Below the pieces are notes generated by a model that saw only the letters and a program-made list of their open reading frames with translations, had not been told where the DNA came from and ran no database searches. The position numbers were made by a program, and so were the translations under genes. DNA of 64,000 bases from Rotaria sp. Silwood1 (taxonomy: Eukaryota > Rotifera > Eurotatoria > Philodinida > Philodinidae). Position 1 is the first letter of the stretch; each line of letters begins with the position of its first letter. Shown in pieces: positions 11,279 to 23,351 of this stretch. The stretch covers positions 1 through 64,000 of the forward strand of contig CAJNOP010000530.1 of NCBI GenBank assembly GCA_905250075.1, read 5' to 3'.

Positions 11279-12172
11279 CTAAGCTTGTTGAGATAGATTT
11301 AAATCATCATGTTGTTTTACAATTTGATAAACATCTCTTGTCGAAGTTATACCATCATTTTTAATATCCGTATTAAATTTTTTCGGTAAAGAAAGATACC
11401 AATATGCAAAACCAACAAAAATTCCTCCACCAATAATATTTCCCAATGTCACTGGTATTAATACATGTAAAATATATTTACCAATAGATAAATTAGCACC
11501 AAGAATCATACCCATTTGAACTGTAAACATATTAGCAATTGAATGTTCATATCCAACAACAATAAAAACACATATTGGTAGATAAATACCAAGAATTTTT
11601 GAATATAATTCACGTGCACTTGAAGCTAACCATAATGAAAGACATACAAGCCAATTACCACCAATACCACGTAAAAATATTTCATACCATTTAATATTAC
11701 CTTTTGTTTCAGCTAATTGTATAGTAAATAAACGATATGGATCATTAGAAAGAAGACCTGCATAATAAACAAGTATATATTGAAAAAATAAACAACCGAT
11801 AAGATTTCCAAAAAATGAAATTATCCATGATAAAATAAGATCAAACCAAGTTGTTTTTCTATGTAATGTTGATACTATTAATATCATTGTATTACCAGTA
11901 AATAAATCAGCACCAGTTATAACTATTAGAACGAGACCAATAGGAAATACAATACCTTGTAACAATTTATGTATACTAGGACCAAAATTTTGAATCATTG
12001 GAGTACTACCACCACCTACAATTAAGAGAAGTAGACCACCAAATGATAATAGAACACCAGCAAAAAATCCTTTAATAATCATATGATCAATTCTTTGTTT
12101 CGTTTTTTGAACTCCATAAATTGATATGAGTTCAATTGTATCTTGAAAATTTCGAGTATCTATTGTTGTCAT
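11279..12172 (-). CDS. Formate/nitrite transporter family channel
   Basis: An intronless 297-aa membrane protein of the FNT family (FocA/NirC and eukaryotic homologues), which forms pentameric channels for formate, nitrite, lactate or similar small anions. Six hydrophobic segments are visible. Family motifs include FTGNTMIL after TM2, NWLVCLSLWLA in TM4, and EHSIANMF, where the His sits in the family's conserved E-H-S/C position in TM5. PVTLGNIIGGGIFVG in TM6 completes the set. Length is typical. The short N- and C-terminal tails are cytoplasmic in known members. FNT proteins are common in bacteria, fungi and protists but not standard in animals; the lack of introns also suits a horizontally acquired gene. 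Substrate cannot be told from sequence. Confidence 0.9.
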   Translation of the reverse strand: MTTIDTRNFQDTIELISIYGVQKTKQRIDHMIIKGFFAGVLLSFGGLLLLIVGGGSTPMIQNFGPSIHKLLQGIVFPIGLVLIVITGADLFTGNTMILIVSTLHRKTTWFDLILSWIISFFGNLIGCLFFQYILVYYAGLLSNDPYRLFTIQLAETKGNIKWYEIFLRGIGGNWLVCLSLWLASSARELYSKILGIYLPICVFIVVGYEHSIANMFTVQMGMILGANLSIGKYILHVLIPVTLGNIIGGGIFVGFAYWYLSLPKKFNTDIKNDGITSTRDVYQIVKQHDDLNLSQQA

Positions 12173-14201
12173 AGATAATTGAAATCTTATTAGTTTTATA
12201 TCTAGAAGAATATACTACCAAGTGTATATTGTATTCAAAATTAATTCAATGGATTTTTACACAATTGGATTAAACATATTACATGACTTGTTATTGAGTA
12301 TGAGTGTCTGATATTATTTCAAATTTTGTGATGATATCATACGACTATTATAATGTTTAAACAGCTAAATTGACAAATTAAATGTATAGAAAATCATGAT
12401 TATGTAAAGAATAGTAAAATTTTGCATCGATAACTAAAAAAATATTTTCATGTTTACTATTTGTGATTGATGAGTCTCTCATATGAAACTAATCATTTAA
12501 AACCTATACACGAATAGCAACTATAAGCGATATAGACACCTGATTGTTGTTTATCAAAAAATATATGCGTCGATGATGAATGCAGAGTAACAGATAAAAT
12601 AACATATCTCTTAATTTAGAGAGAGCATTCATGTGTGACGCATGCGTTTGTCTATCACTGTATTTGCACGCTAGGCATGTGTAGAGTATGGTATTTTATA
12701 TCCGAGTTTATTGACTATATGTATGAAAGAGGGATAGAAAAAAGAAAACTAAGTATTACGATGATTTACGACATTTACATACAATAAAAATAAAAGATTA
12801 AGAAGAGCTAAAAATATAACAATCAATGTAATAAATGGCCTCAGTCTGTTAACAATTTTGAAGTGAAGTTCTCAAGTAAATCATGATGTTAAATATAACA
12901 AGCGGAATACACGCGTTTGCAGAGTTCAACACGAGCTGTGTTTAACTTCCTTGAATCTCTGAAAAGAACCGACGTGTCAACAAAAGAAAATTCAAAACAA
13001 AAATAAAACATGGATTTTGTCTAGTTCATTTATAATTAGTTTAGAAGAAAGTTCATCATTTTGCTCATCTAATGTCAACATAGAAAAGTGCATTTTCAAT
13101 GTTTTGATGTTGATAAAAAAAAGTCAAGGAAGTTTTGAACTATAAGATGCTGGGAAAAAATGAAATGAACAATATTTGAAGAATAACTGAAACGTAGCAG
13201 AAAATAATTGAGTTTTTTTTTTCCTGTAATAGATCGATTTGTATCCATTAATTTCAACATACTAGTGTAAAAAAAAAGGAATCAACTCGATTTAATATCG
13301 AAGTAAAAATTGATTAATGTCTTTAAGTTAAAATATTCTATACCTGCTGAAATCTGATTGTATTATATTCTCTGCTCTTTTGAATCAATCACATTTTTCA
13401 TCTCGAAGCAATAATCTATCTAACAACAATAGAAAGAATAATGAAATGATATTCAAAAAATGCATCATTCTATGAAGGCTTTCGATAAGAACGAATATAC
13501 TATTGACTTAAATTAGAAGAAAGATGAACTGTAATAGAAGAGTATAGGTGTGACATAAAGATTTTTCTTCACTCATATCCTCATACTTTTCTTAATGGGT
13601 GGAAATTATCTTTGACTTTTTTTATTTAGTTTTCTAGTAGCTAATAGTTATTTTTAAATGCTAGATCTCATCAAAAATTTTATTATGAAATCTGTACTTC
13701 TTTTCTTCGTTTATAAATTATCCTAATATATTATTTTTAAACTTATGTTAAATTCATTTTAACTTATATTTTTGTTTATTATACGATTTAAAAACAAGTA
13801 CGCAGTTGTTCATGGAGATATAATATCATCAAATAACAAGATTTGAAAACTTCACATTCAGAAGAAGAACTCATTTATATAAAATAACAATATTTTTTCA
13901 AAAGAGAATAAAAGATTATGATTTAATTAAAAGATTAATCATTGAATTTTTCTGGTTATGGACTATCATTTACTGAATTGGGTCAAAAGAATACAGATAC
14001 TCAAATTAATTTACTTGATACAAAAATGAATATTAATCGACAAAATTCTTATGACAAGAACAGTCCCATAAACATGATCACATGTTGGAAAATTAGACAT
14101 AAATGAGATTTAGTTATTAAGGACAACTGATAATCGATTAGTCTAATTAAAATAAAAAGTTTGTCAGCTGTAGAATTACAAGCGTAAAAAAAAAAGTAAG
14201 A
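12173..14201. other. Intergenic, nothing recognised
   Basis: Two kilobases of AT-rich sequence upstream of the transporter. Neither strand shows an exon with a recognisable domain, and no element with terminal repeats was found. Confidence 0.45.
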
Positions 14202-14775
14202 TCAATTATTAAGTTCAGCAAAAAAAGGAACTCCAGGAAATGCATGAGTAAATGTTATATTTGTATTTTCTGGTTGTGACGCAAGAGAATATGAATTTAT
14301 TCCAATTGATTTTAGATGGATTTCCATTGACACTATCCAATTCGATTACAACTTCACTATGATTTTGTGATGATCGAAGTAATGGAAGAAGTTCTTGTAC
14401 GAATAAAATTCGATCATAATAGTGTAAAGCTAGTTTATTGTCAATATTTTCTGTTGTTGGTGTTCGACCTGCCATAGTTAAAATCAGCATGTCAACTGCA
14501 TTAATCTTCTTTGTTACTGCTCGAATTCCAGACATGAGTGAGACATCAGCACGAATAAATTTTGGATTTGAACCTAATTGTGATAAGATAGCATTAGCAG
14601 CCGATTCATTTCATCCAACAATGGTTATACTAGCAGATGGACAATGTCGAGCTATTGCTCGACCAATACCTGATGTATCACCAACGATTACAACATTTGG
14701 AGGTGGTTTTAAAGAAGATAGAATACGAGCGTTTGAAGCAGTTGCTGCTCGTACAGCGGCGGATATTTTCAATGA
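14202..14775 (-). pseudogene. Fungal-like short-chain dehydrogenase, broken
   Basis: The minus strand encodes an SDR N-terminus, VRAATASNARILSSL then NVVIVGDTSGIGRAIA, the Gly-rich GxxxGIG nucleotide-binding motif. FIRADVSLM, VDMLILTMAGRTPTT and LALHYYDRILFVQELL follow in one frame. One in-frame TGA lies between ITIVG and NESAANAIL. After GNPSKINW the reading shifts frame to ENTNITFTHAFPGVPFF, a C-terminal SDR segment, and the stretch that should carry the YxxxK catalytic pair is missing. This is a Rossmann-fold oxidoreductase relic; the pattern resembles fungal SDRs of secondary-metabolism type. An earlier horizontal acquisition that decayed is likely but not proven. Confidence 0.72.
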
Positions 14776-15929
14776 TTAGTTCTAAAGACGAAATGTTTTG
14801 TAATACTAGACCTGAATTAAACATTTTTTTTTACACAATCATGATTACTAATAAAATGACTACAACAAATACAAATAAATCAAACTTGACCCGTGTGTAA
14901 TCTTGAAATATCTCAATTTACAGAATCAAGAATGATAGAATACAGTAGATGATTTCCTCTGTAGTCACTATGTGAGATTTCTAAGGGTTTTAAAAATTAA
15001 TTACGGAAATTGCAATTAGGTTCGGCATTCGTCGATGAGTAGTCATCTCTTGTTTCATAATCATAGAACAGTTTGTTTACACTTTTAGTATGTAATGACT
15101 TCTGTTGAGTATTTGTCATAATTGGAATTCTCTATCGTACTATTAACAGAAATTCGTTGCAATCTACTGAAATTTCTTAAAAATCATTCATGATTAAATT
15201 ACCTTCATGGATCATTTGGTGAACTTATTTATTATCATTTTACTAAGAATTTACCCCCTGAGGACGGTAAAATAGTACGTCGAATAAAGTCCAATGCCTA
15301 TCGAACAGTTTTAATGAAAACCGTTTGACTAAAACTCAACTCTCTTACATATGAAATTTACGTCATTTTTATAGTATACTTACCTTCTTGTATAAAAACA
15401 ATAGAATATTATCAGTCCTTTTTCTTCACAACAGCATGTGCGCATAATGTTTGTGGAAGAAAAAAGCAAAAAGAATCAATAAATTGCTGAAGAAAAAAGA
15501 ACAGAAAGAAAGAAAAAAAGAAAAGAATCGATTTCTATTCGAATGACGTGTTGTGTATCAGAAAAGGAGACATTTAACCGATTGAATGATAACTTGTTAA
15601 AAATAGTAAGACTATTTGTTTATTATCTCTTATCTCTTACGATCTTAGATTTATTAAGCTGTATCAAAGATCACTGATTCTGCTTCGATTTTTTTTGTAT
15701 TCATACCATTCATTCGTAACATGTGGTAGAGAAAAGCTAATACCCAGTACTTTGAAGTTTTGTTCATGGTCTTCATATACGACAGTTTCTGATTTTCTTC
15801 ATCGATTAAGATTTGTCATTAAATTGATTATTATTTTGCTGAAGCTAAATGCTTTCTGTAAAAGTAGAAAAAAATATAAAATACAAAGTAGATAATGATT
15901 TGAGTTTATTACATAGATTAGTGTAATGT
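14776..15929. other. Intergenic, nothing recognised
   Basis: AT-rich spacer between two enzyme relics. No gene, RNA or terminal-repeat element was recognised. Confidence 0.4.
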
Positions 15930-16955
15930 TCATTCAGTTTTCAAACCATTTGTTGGATATGAAATATTATGTTTTTCGAGTATATAATATGATGGGCCCA
16001 TTTTACTCATAGATAATCCATGAGCCATTTCAACTCGTTTCAAAAATTCCAGCTTTGTCTCACCAGGTAAAACAGTTATTGGAGCCGATCCAGGCATACT
16101 TGCGAAAGCGACAGCTCCATTAGTCATTAGTTCATCTTTCTTGTCAGCACTTATATTTTTTAACTGTTCCGTAGTACATACTTCATACCAGATTGTAAGT
16201 CGACTTTTCCATTTTTGAGGATAAATAACTCGATGAATGCCTGGTTTAAGTCGATTTTGTGTTATTCGAGATGCCGCTTTTCCTAACCAGATGACACCAA
16301 TATTTGGTTCTAAAGGTCCATCTACCCACTCATTGTTCGTCATATTTTTCAATTGAAGTCCTTTATGTGTCGATAAAATACTAATTGAAAATAATCCTGG
16401 ATCATAATGTGGAACACAGTTGACTTCTTCAGTTGTTTGTCCGTTCTCTGGTGGTTGAAAGCCACTTTTTTTTGTTGAAGTAAGATACAATGTCGAGCAT
16501 ACCAAAATGCTCATCTTGAAATGGGAGATCGGCACGTTCGATAAGAGATTATAAAGATGGCTGCTGTTGAAATACTGAATGATGATCAAGAATTTCGATT
16601 AAACGTATCTAATACTTGAGAAAGATAGTTCAACAGTTGAACAAGCGTCGTTGATACCAGTCCTTTATTTGCAAATTGACTAAAATAACTTCCAGTCAGA
16701 AGTTTGATTCATTCTTTATGATCCGTTTTAGAATATCCATATATAGCCAAGTGCTGTGAATATCTACTCTTACTATTATCAGACTTGAAAAATGTCGACA
16801 GTTGTTTGGTCAACATTTTGTCTAGAATGAATTTGGTTGGTAAAAAAAGACGATTCAAATTCAGTTTCCATTCGTTTTATTTCAGTAACATCATTAAGAT
16901 TTAATATTTTATTTAAATCAATAATGACTTGTGTTTTCTCGTTCAATAAAGACAT
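15930..16955 (-). pseudogene. 2OG-Fe(II) oxygenase-like gene, apparently broken
   Basis: The last 150 codons read as the core of a 2-oxoglutarate/Fe(II) oxygenase of isopenicillin-N-synthase type. VPHYDPGLFSIS supplies the HxD pair, PGIHRVIYPQKW the distal His, and SRLTIWYEV the Arg that binds 2-oxoglutarate. Upstream, DEHFGMLDIVSYFN lies in a different frame, joined at an eight-base homopolymer near 16466. Further upstream, SRYSQHLAIYGY and QFANKGLVSTTLVQLL are interrupted by stops, reaching an ATG at 16955. The homopolymer shift could be a sequencing error, but the other breaks suggest decay. Intact relatives hydroxylate or oxidise small molecules. The wording is fungal- or bacterial-like, in keeping with the neighbouring SDR relic. 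Confidence 0.6.
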
Positions 16956-19240
16956 GTTTGAGAAATTATATGGGTCAAGTTAAAAATATTGTTTTCTTTT
17001 TGAATATATTATAGTTACTCGACAACTGCTTTGCTATATAAACAAAAGAAGAGTTATTGCACAAAGTTTTTCGCATGTAGCGTCATTGATTGTGAAATTA
17101 TATAAATGCATTGCTTACTCACTGAAAACTATGACTCTCGATGTCAACTCAGCAGCTCAGTTTTGACTGGATAATTTTAAATGAGTAGTCGAAATCTGTA
17201 CACTTCTCGATACAACTATTTCCTGTTCTCTTTATGTGAGTCATGGAATGATACGAAATAGCATACTCAAGATTACATCTCATTAATACTTGATCGATCA
17301 CTTAATATCCAGATATCGAATCAGTTCTACTTATTCTATCATAATTTTCTAAATACAAAAGTTGAATACTACGTCTATTGATCTTCGCCACAGTACTTGT
17401 ATATGAATGGCCAAAAACAGTAATAGGCTCTCATATTATTAAAAGACAAATACAGTATGTTTGTCTCATCGCATGCGTCATTCGCATCAACCAAAGACGA
17501 GTTGCATGATAAGTGTGTTAACGTTTTTTTCTTTTCGTACGCAAGTGATGTGTTTACACATGGCGTGCGTAGCAGTTTTCATTGGCGCAGATAATGTTCA
17601 ATCAGAAAATGATGAATAACACACTTTATTAGCTGTTTTTTCCCAAAATACAACAAGTCAATTCTTTGATGCAGTGGCAGTGAAGAAGTATATACTTGAA
17701 ACAACGCTTTAATGTGTTACAAGATGATAGATTGTTAGACGTGGCTTGTCACATATTAATGGTTTTCCTACATGAGATAAAATCGACTGCAATTTCTAGA
17801 TAATCTCTCAAAATCATCTTATGTTCGGGAAAATTTATTGGATACAATCCCTTCGAATCTGAATGTTATTCTCTCGATTTATATTTGTCTCTTCGACTTT
17901 TGTAGAACTTCATGTAAAGTATATCGATGCAACTTCGATGAAGTTGAAGCATCTAATTCACATAAGAATGCTGTGCTAAAAAAAGAAGAACCAAAATAGA
18001 AATAAGGAAGAAAGAAGTCAAGAACACAAGACATAATGAGCAAAAGTGTTTATTGAGTTATATAATTCGTTGTCTATCCTATTAGACGAAGCAGTCTAAC
18101 AATAGAGAGCTTCATTCTTCAGATTGTAACTTCGACTCACTATTTTTATAAGAAATCCGACAAAAAGTCGAAAATCGATATTGTTTTCATTTGATTGATG
18201 TGTAGCTTGATGTTTTAGTTTCATTTTTACATCAATAGAAATAAAGATCAATACCGATCTAGTACAAAACGTCTACCAGTATCCCCAATTGGTCTGATAT
18301 CTTCATGTCAAACCGTTTCCAACTCCAATTTGTACTAAGTTTTCTCGCGCATTCTAAGAGCTTTTAACTAAACAAAACTATAGAAGCTTCTAGTAGTCCA
18401 TATATGAACTCATTAGAGAATTTTATGTTTCGGATATGAGTGTGGATAAATAGAAAGTCTTGATGCTCATCCATCTACACTCAAGATCCAGAGTTACGAT
18501 ATTGTCAAGATTACTCGTTAGGAGGGATAAACACCTTAAGTAAATCAAGCGAACTATGTTTTTCAAATTGTTTATTGTTGAATAGATGAAGTTCAACAAT
18601 TTGATGTTTATATAAGGGTTTTGCCATATTGCAGATAGAGAAGACTTCTTACTAGTATGAGAAGAAGAGGAATCAAGGTGAAGAAGGTAGGCAAATACAT
18701 TCAGAAGTACGACAAAAACGATCGCCCGGAGAAACCTTTTGATTGATTTAAATAACACAGCATTTTACCGATAGGTGTGGGTGTGGGCGTCGGTGAGTGT
18801 GAAAATGATTTTCTTTTCAGATCTACACCCACACTCACACACCCCCATATCAACATTTTCCTCTTCTTACTTTCTATTTTCAAATGTGAGTGAACCCACA
18901 TGTTCATTGGTGGGGAGGCACATTACAGACATATAAGATATATGTCTTCACGCATTCTGTTCTTATCGATATTCTTCTTGAGTCATTGGAAGAGAAAACG
19001 AACATAGAGAAGGAATAAAAAAGATCTTCTAATAATGCGTCAAATGATGATGATGTGTGTGTGTTTGTGTACCAACAAATAGATAATGACTCCTCTTCAT
19101 TTTATCAGTTTTTAGTGACACAAAGCTAACGTAATTACATTGCGTAAAGCAAGCAATAACAGAATGAGTATATATTTACGTAGCTATTTTATTGCATACT
19201 CTATCAAAAATTTTAGAAATTCTTCAGAAAGAAATTGGCG
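16956..19240. other. Intergenic; one weak frame and a TGTGGG-like inverted repeat
   Basis: About 2.3 kb without a supported gene. A 111-aa frame on the minus strand (18423-18758) has an N-terminal hydrophobic stretch but no domain or splice structure and is not called. At about 18773-18852 a pair of inverted arms (ggtgtgggtgtggg and cccacactcacaca) surrounds a short loop; similar arms occur at 48915 inside the Mutator-like element. A (GT)n run lies near 19057. Confidence 0.45.
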
Positions 19241-21227
19241 ATGCGAGTGTTCATTTTAGTTGTTTTGGTTGTTGGCTGTGTTGGCAGTGCTCAAATTCTG
19301 ATTGATAACGTGCGAATCTCCTCTAGTGGCTCATCCGATGCTACAACTTCAAAACCTACCACTAGGCCAGCTACGACTTCAAAAGTTACCACTAGGCCAG
19401 TTACGACTTCAAAAGCTACTACTAAACCAGTTACGACTTCAAAAAGTACTACTAGATCATTTACAACTTCAAAAGTTACCACTAGGCCAGTTACAACTTC
19501 AAAAGTTAGTACTAAACCAGTTACGACTTCGAAAGTTACCACTAAGCCAGTTACGACTTCAAAGGCTACTACTAGACCATTAACGACTTCAAAATCTACT
19601 ACAAGACCAGGAACGACTTCAAAAGCTACTAGTAAACCAGTAACGACAGCTTCCCCATACATCAACTGTTACTATTGCGACAATATAGGCCATCCATGCC
19701 CTCAACCATTCATTCCATCTCATCCAAATGTACTGATTCTTCCATCATATAATAGATTCTGCGAAGTAAGTAAAATCATAATGAAGCCATAAAGTTTCGT
19801 AACAATTCATTCGATTTGTTTGTATATCTTGATAGCTAAATAACCAGTAACACAATGTGAAGGATATGAGTGAAGGTACTCATAGTCCACATTATAGGTA
19901 CTTTCAAAAAGAAATATTCCTTTCATAAAAAGTGGTGATCGGAAAAATTTCAATGATTCTTTTCTGTAAAACTGAATCATGTTTTTGAGATAAAATTTTG
20001 GTGTAGAGCATATAATGATTCATCTATTGCTGATCATATTGTCGATCACTGATGAAAGTACCTTAAATTTTCTCGAACCTATTTACAAAAAATGCCATTC
20101 ATTTACATACTGACAATTACATTTTCCTTGACTATCGGCAGTCTCCTTCCTGAAGTCCAGGTCTTCTATGCTTTACCATCCTGATTGTGTAAATCGTATA
20201 TTGTACAGCGCGGCAAAATTCTTTCCTGCAAGACACAACCGGCAATACTATCGACATCTTAAGCATAGTCATATTGTTTTAGAAAAAAAACACTCTCTAG
20301 TAGTTGATAGTAGATGTTGATCTTCTTTTTATTCCCACGTACACCAGCAACCTATATCAACACTCCATAATCATAGCAGATGGCTGAAAACAAGTGTTTG
20401 ATAGAGAAATTACCCTAGATCTCTGATAGTAGTACACCGTTTTTTAGATCTTATTTGGGAATGATATGAGAGCGATCTTGAAATTGAAATGAGTTTTTAT
20501 GAATCTCAATCTATTTTCGAAAAAACTTTATTAAGATTTATTAATATTGGACAGTTTTTAATAACTAGTTTCCGAAAAGACGATTATTGACTAAGATATC
20601 AAGAATAAGAAATTTAAAGCAGAGATTTACTTTTCAATTTTTCTTATTTCTTCACTCGTCTACCAATAAAATAACTCATCGAATAAAATGTCTTACACGT
20701 GATCTTCTGATTTGAATTCTGAATGATCGGAGAACTTTCAAAAAAAATCTCAAAATTACGATGAAGTTTTTGACGTACATATTTCTACATAATTCTCATC
20801 ATAAGAAATAGTTAGATTTCAGAAGAGAATCTTATATCGCTCGCTACTGTTAACTATATTACGAATTTATATTGTTGCTAAAAGTTCTTATTGTACTGAT
20901 AATAGATTTATATTGGTTTAATGAAGATTAAGAATCTATTCTTTCTTTCTTAAGCGAAAGTATCTATTTTCATAATACACTTTCAATGTTCTATCATTTC
21001 AGAAAATAAGTCCAAATAATGGTGATGCGGGACTTATTACTCGCGGACCAGCAAATTCAGGTAATTGCAACCGAAGCGGTTGCTATAAGAAAAATATTAA
21101 CAATCTATGGATGGAAGTCTGTTGCTGTGACAGAAATATATGTAATCTGGGTATCAAATCAGTGAAATCATCGACTTGGGCACTTGTACTCAGCACTTTG
21201 GCAGTGATTTTACTCCGAAAATGTTAA
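19241..21227 (+). CDS. Secreted Thr-rich repeat and Ly6-like protein
   Basis: Two exons (19241-19765 and 21003-21227) give 249 aa; the 1.2-kb intron starts GTAAGT and ends AG at 21001-21002. The ATG at 19241 starts a clear signal peptide (MRVFILVVLVVGCVG). Then come about ten 10-residue Thr/Ser-rich repeats of the type TTSKATTRPV, encoded by 30-bp tandem units, expected to be heavily O-glycosylated. A Cys-rich module follows (NCYYCDNIGHPC, then GNCNRSGCYK and VCCCDRNICN), whose CxxC start and CCxxxxCN-type end resemble Ly6/three-finger domains. A last hydrophobic stretch (WALVLSTLAVILLRKC) suits a GPI-anchor signal or membrane anchor. Probably a cell-surface mucin-like glycoprotein; function unknown. 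Confidence 0.78.
19345..19650 (+). repeat. 30-bp coding tandem repeats
   Basis: About ten tandem copies of a 30-bp unit (core acgacttcaaaagtta, then ccactaggccagtt) encode the Thr-rich stalk. Copies differ by a few bases, many silent, so copy number may vary between alleles. Long open frames on the opposite strand are artefacts of this repetition. Confidence 0.9.
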
Positions 21228-23351
21228 GTGGCACAATGTGCTTTTTTTTGAAAGATTGAAAGTCTTATCAATAAAATTGATTCATGAACGAAATTGTATT
21301 ACATTCACTGTTTACTACTAAGAAGTATACCTTCTTTCCTAGCTGGATAAAAATTTGCAGAGCAATTTCCTGAAAAACTAACAACTGGATAGAATGAATG
21401 GTTTTGTCATTTTTGTTTCCTACGAAAATCGAAGTCGACTGTTTTTTTTTTCAACTCGACAGAACCAGTGAGTTTAGTATTTAGATTAGTTTCTGTTCAT
21501 TTAACATATGATCATCCTCGACATACATTAATACAAAGAATGAAAGAAGAAGAAATTTTTCATTAAGTAATTCATAATAACTTATATTGAATAATGTCTA
21601 TGATTTGTTTTGTCTCGTTTCCTTCAGTAAAGATACAATTTTTTTTACAAGAATTGATATTTTCTTATTTAAAACCATTATTTAACATGACTGAAAGACT
21701 TTTCAATTCGTATAAAGTTATTAAGGATATCTCCTCTTCCTTCTTTTGCAAGCGTCTGTACAACGACTTACTCGAAAAATTTCAAATTAAATATCCAGGG
21801 TACTCTAAAAAGTGCATATTTTTGTTTTTGAATAGAGCTTTTTTTCTCTAAGAACTACAAAAAATACTCAATCCAAATAGCGAAACGTATCAAACTGGAG
21901 AAACGAAGGCGTTTCTGCGCTTTTTTTTAATGAAAAAATAATTTCGAGAAAAAAGTTTCAGTATGCATATTTCATCAAAATTCAAGGCAATCCTAAGCTA
22001 TGCGAAGTTCGACTAGTAAAATCCTAAAATTTTCATTTCAATCTGTTGAATTCACCCTGAAATATATGTAGTTGATTGAAAACTAAATTTTACTGTTTGA
22101 CAAATCATGACAAAAATACTATGTTGCACTATTAAATAAATAGCTGAAAAATGACGAGGACACACGATGTAAGTAGATAGTGTTTGATATATAACTTCCT
22201 TTAATATTAGTCCATGAAGAACTATGTGATGCCTATGATTCGAATTCTACGTATGGTAGAAAATTCAAGGTAAAACAAAATAAAAAATATGAACTAATGG
22301 AATCTTGTCTTATTTCAAGTGAATTAACTTCTTGACTAAATAGGATTATATGATAAATATTTCAATTAATTTATTGATGGGCATCGAATTTCGTCTTGAC
22401 TAGGGATGTGCGATTTCAGTCTACTGATAACTGACGTCATCGATTCAGTGAGCATTGGCACAGCAGCAAAGCAGAAAAGTACTTTGCCGATATGTAAATC
22501 TAATGGATCGATATGAACAGAAGCATGACCCCTTTCTACTTTGAGATTTTGGAAGGCTACATCTCTTTGCTTTGAAGACCTGGATAGGACCTTTTCAAAT
22601 GGCAAAACAGCTGTTGAGATGAGACTTTCGTTATTATATAGGAATTATCAAGAGTAGAAAATCTCTGAAATGAATCATTATCTTTGATCTTTGTTCTCGA
22701 ATCGTATCTAATCTATCAAACTTTGATATATATATATCGACATATATCATAAAAACTTAGATGAAACTCACGAAAAAAGATTCAATAGACGTTTCACTAC
22801 TTGAAACAATACTCTCGTGATATTATCAATCAGTGTGCATTGACACAAAATAGAAATTTATTTAGTTAAAAATCAATTGTTTAATTAATTAAAATCAATG
22901 TGTCCATATTACTTGTCGACTGAATGAAGATTAGTTTTAGCTTCTTCTTATCCAAATCTACGAAGATGTAAATGTAATAATAATACTCAATTCAGATGAG
23001 CACTTGTTCAAATATTTTCTTACTGCCCTTTCAGTATGATCATTAAGCAACATTTATAAAACGCTAAGTCTATTGATTGAAATACATAATGATCAACAGA
23101 ATAAGAAAAAGCAACGATGTTATTCACTTCGTTTCTATGCACAATCTTGCTTGAATACTTTATTTCTTATCTTAAGCTAATAAATCAAAGTAATATTTCT
23201 CAGAAAGAAAATACTATACGCAGAAATTGTTTTTCATTTTTATTACTTCTATGTTGGAAATTTGTATGAGGTTTGACGATGAAAAATATTGAGATAATGC
23301 ATCGTAAAACAAGAAACTATTTGTTCTGTCAAACAGTTAAAGAATATCGCC
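21228..23351. other. Intergenic, no gene supported
   Basis: Two kilobases with only short, unsupported frames (for example 21594-21851 on plus and 22366-22605 on minus) lacking domains or intron context. No terminal-repeat element was seen. Confidence 0.45.

Noticed and set aside
18423-18758. 111-codon minus-strand frame with a hydrophobic start
   Set aside because: The hydrophobic stretch resembles a signal anchor, but there is no homologous domain, upstream promoter cue or splicing; kept as unsupported.
19291-19665. 124-codon minus-strand frame opposite the Thr-rich repeats
   Set aside because: Mirror of the 30-bp tandem repeats of the plus-strand gene.
22366-22605. 79-codon minus-strand frame
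   Set aside because: No recognisable family, and the neighbouring sequence lacks matching exons.
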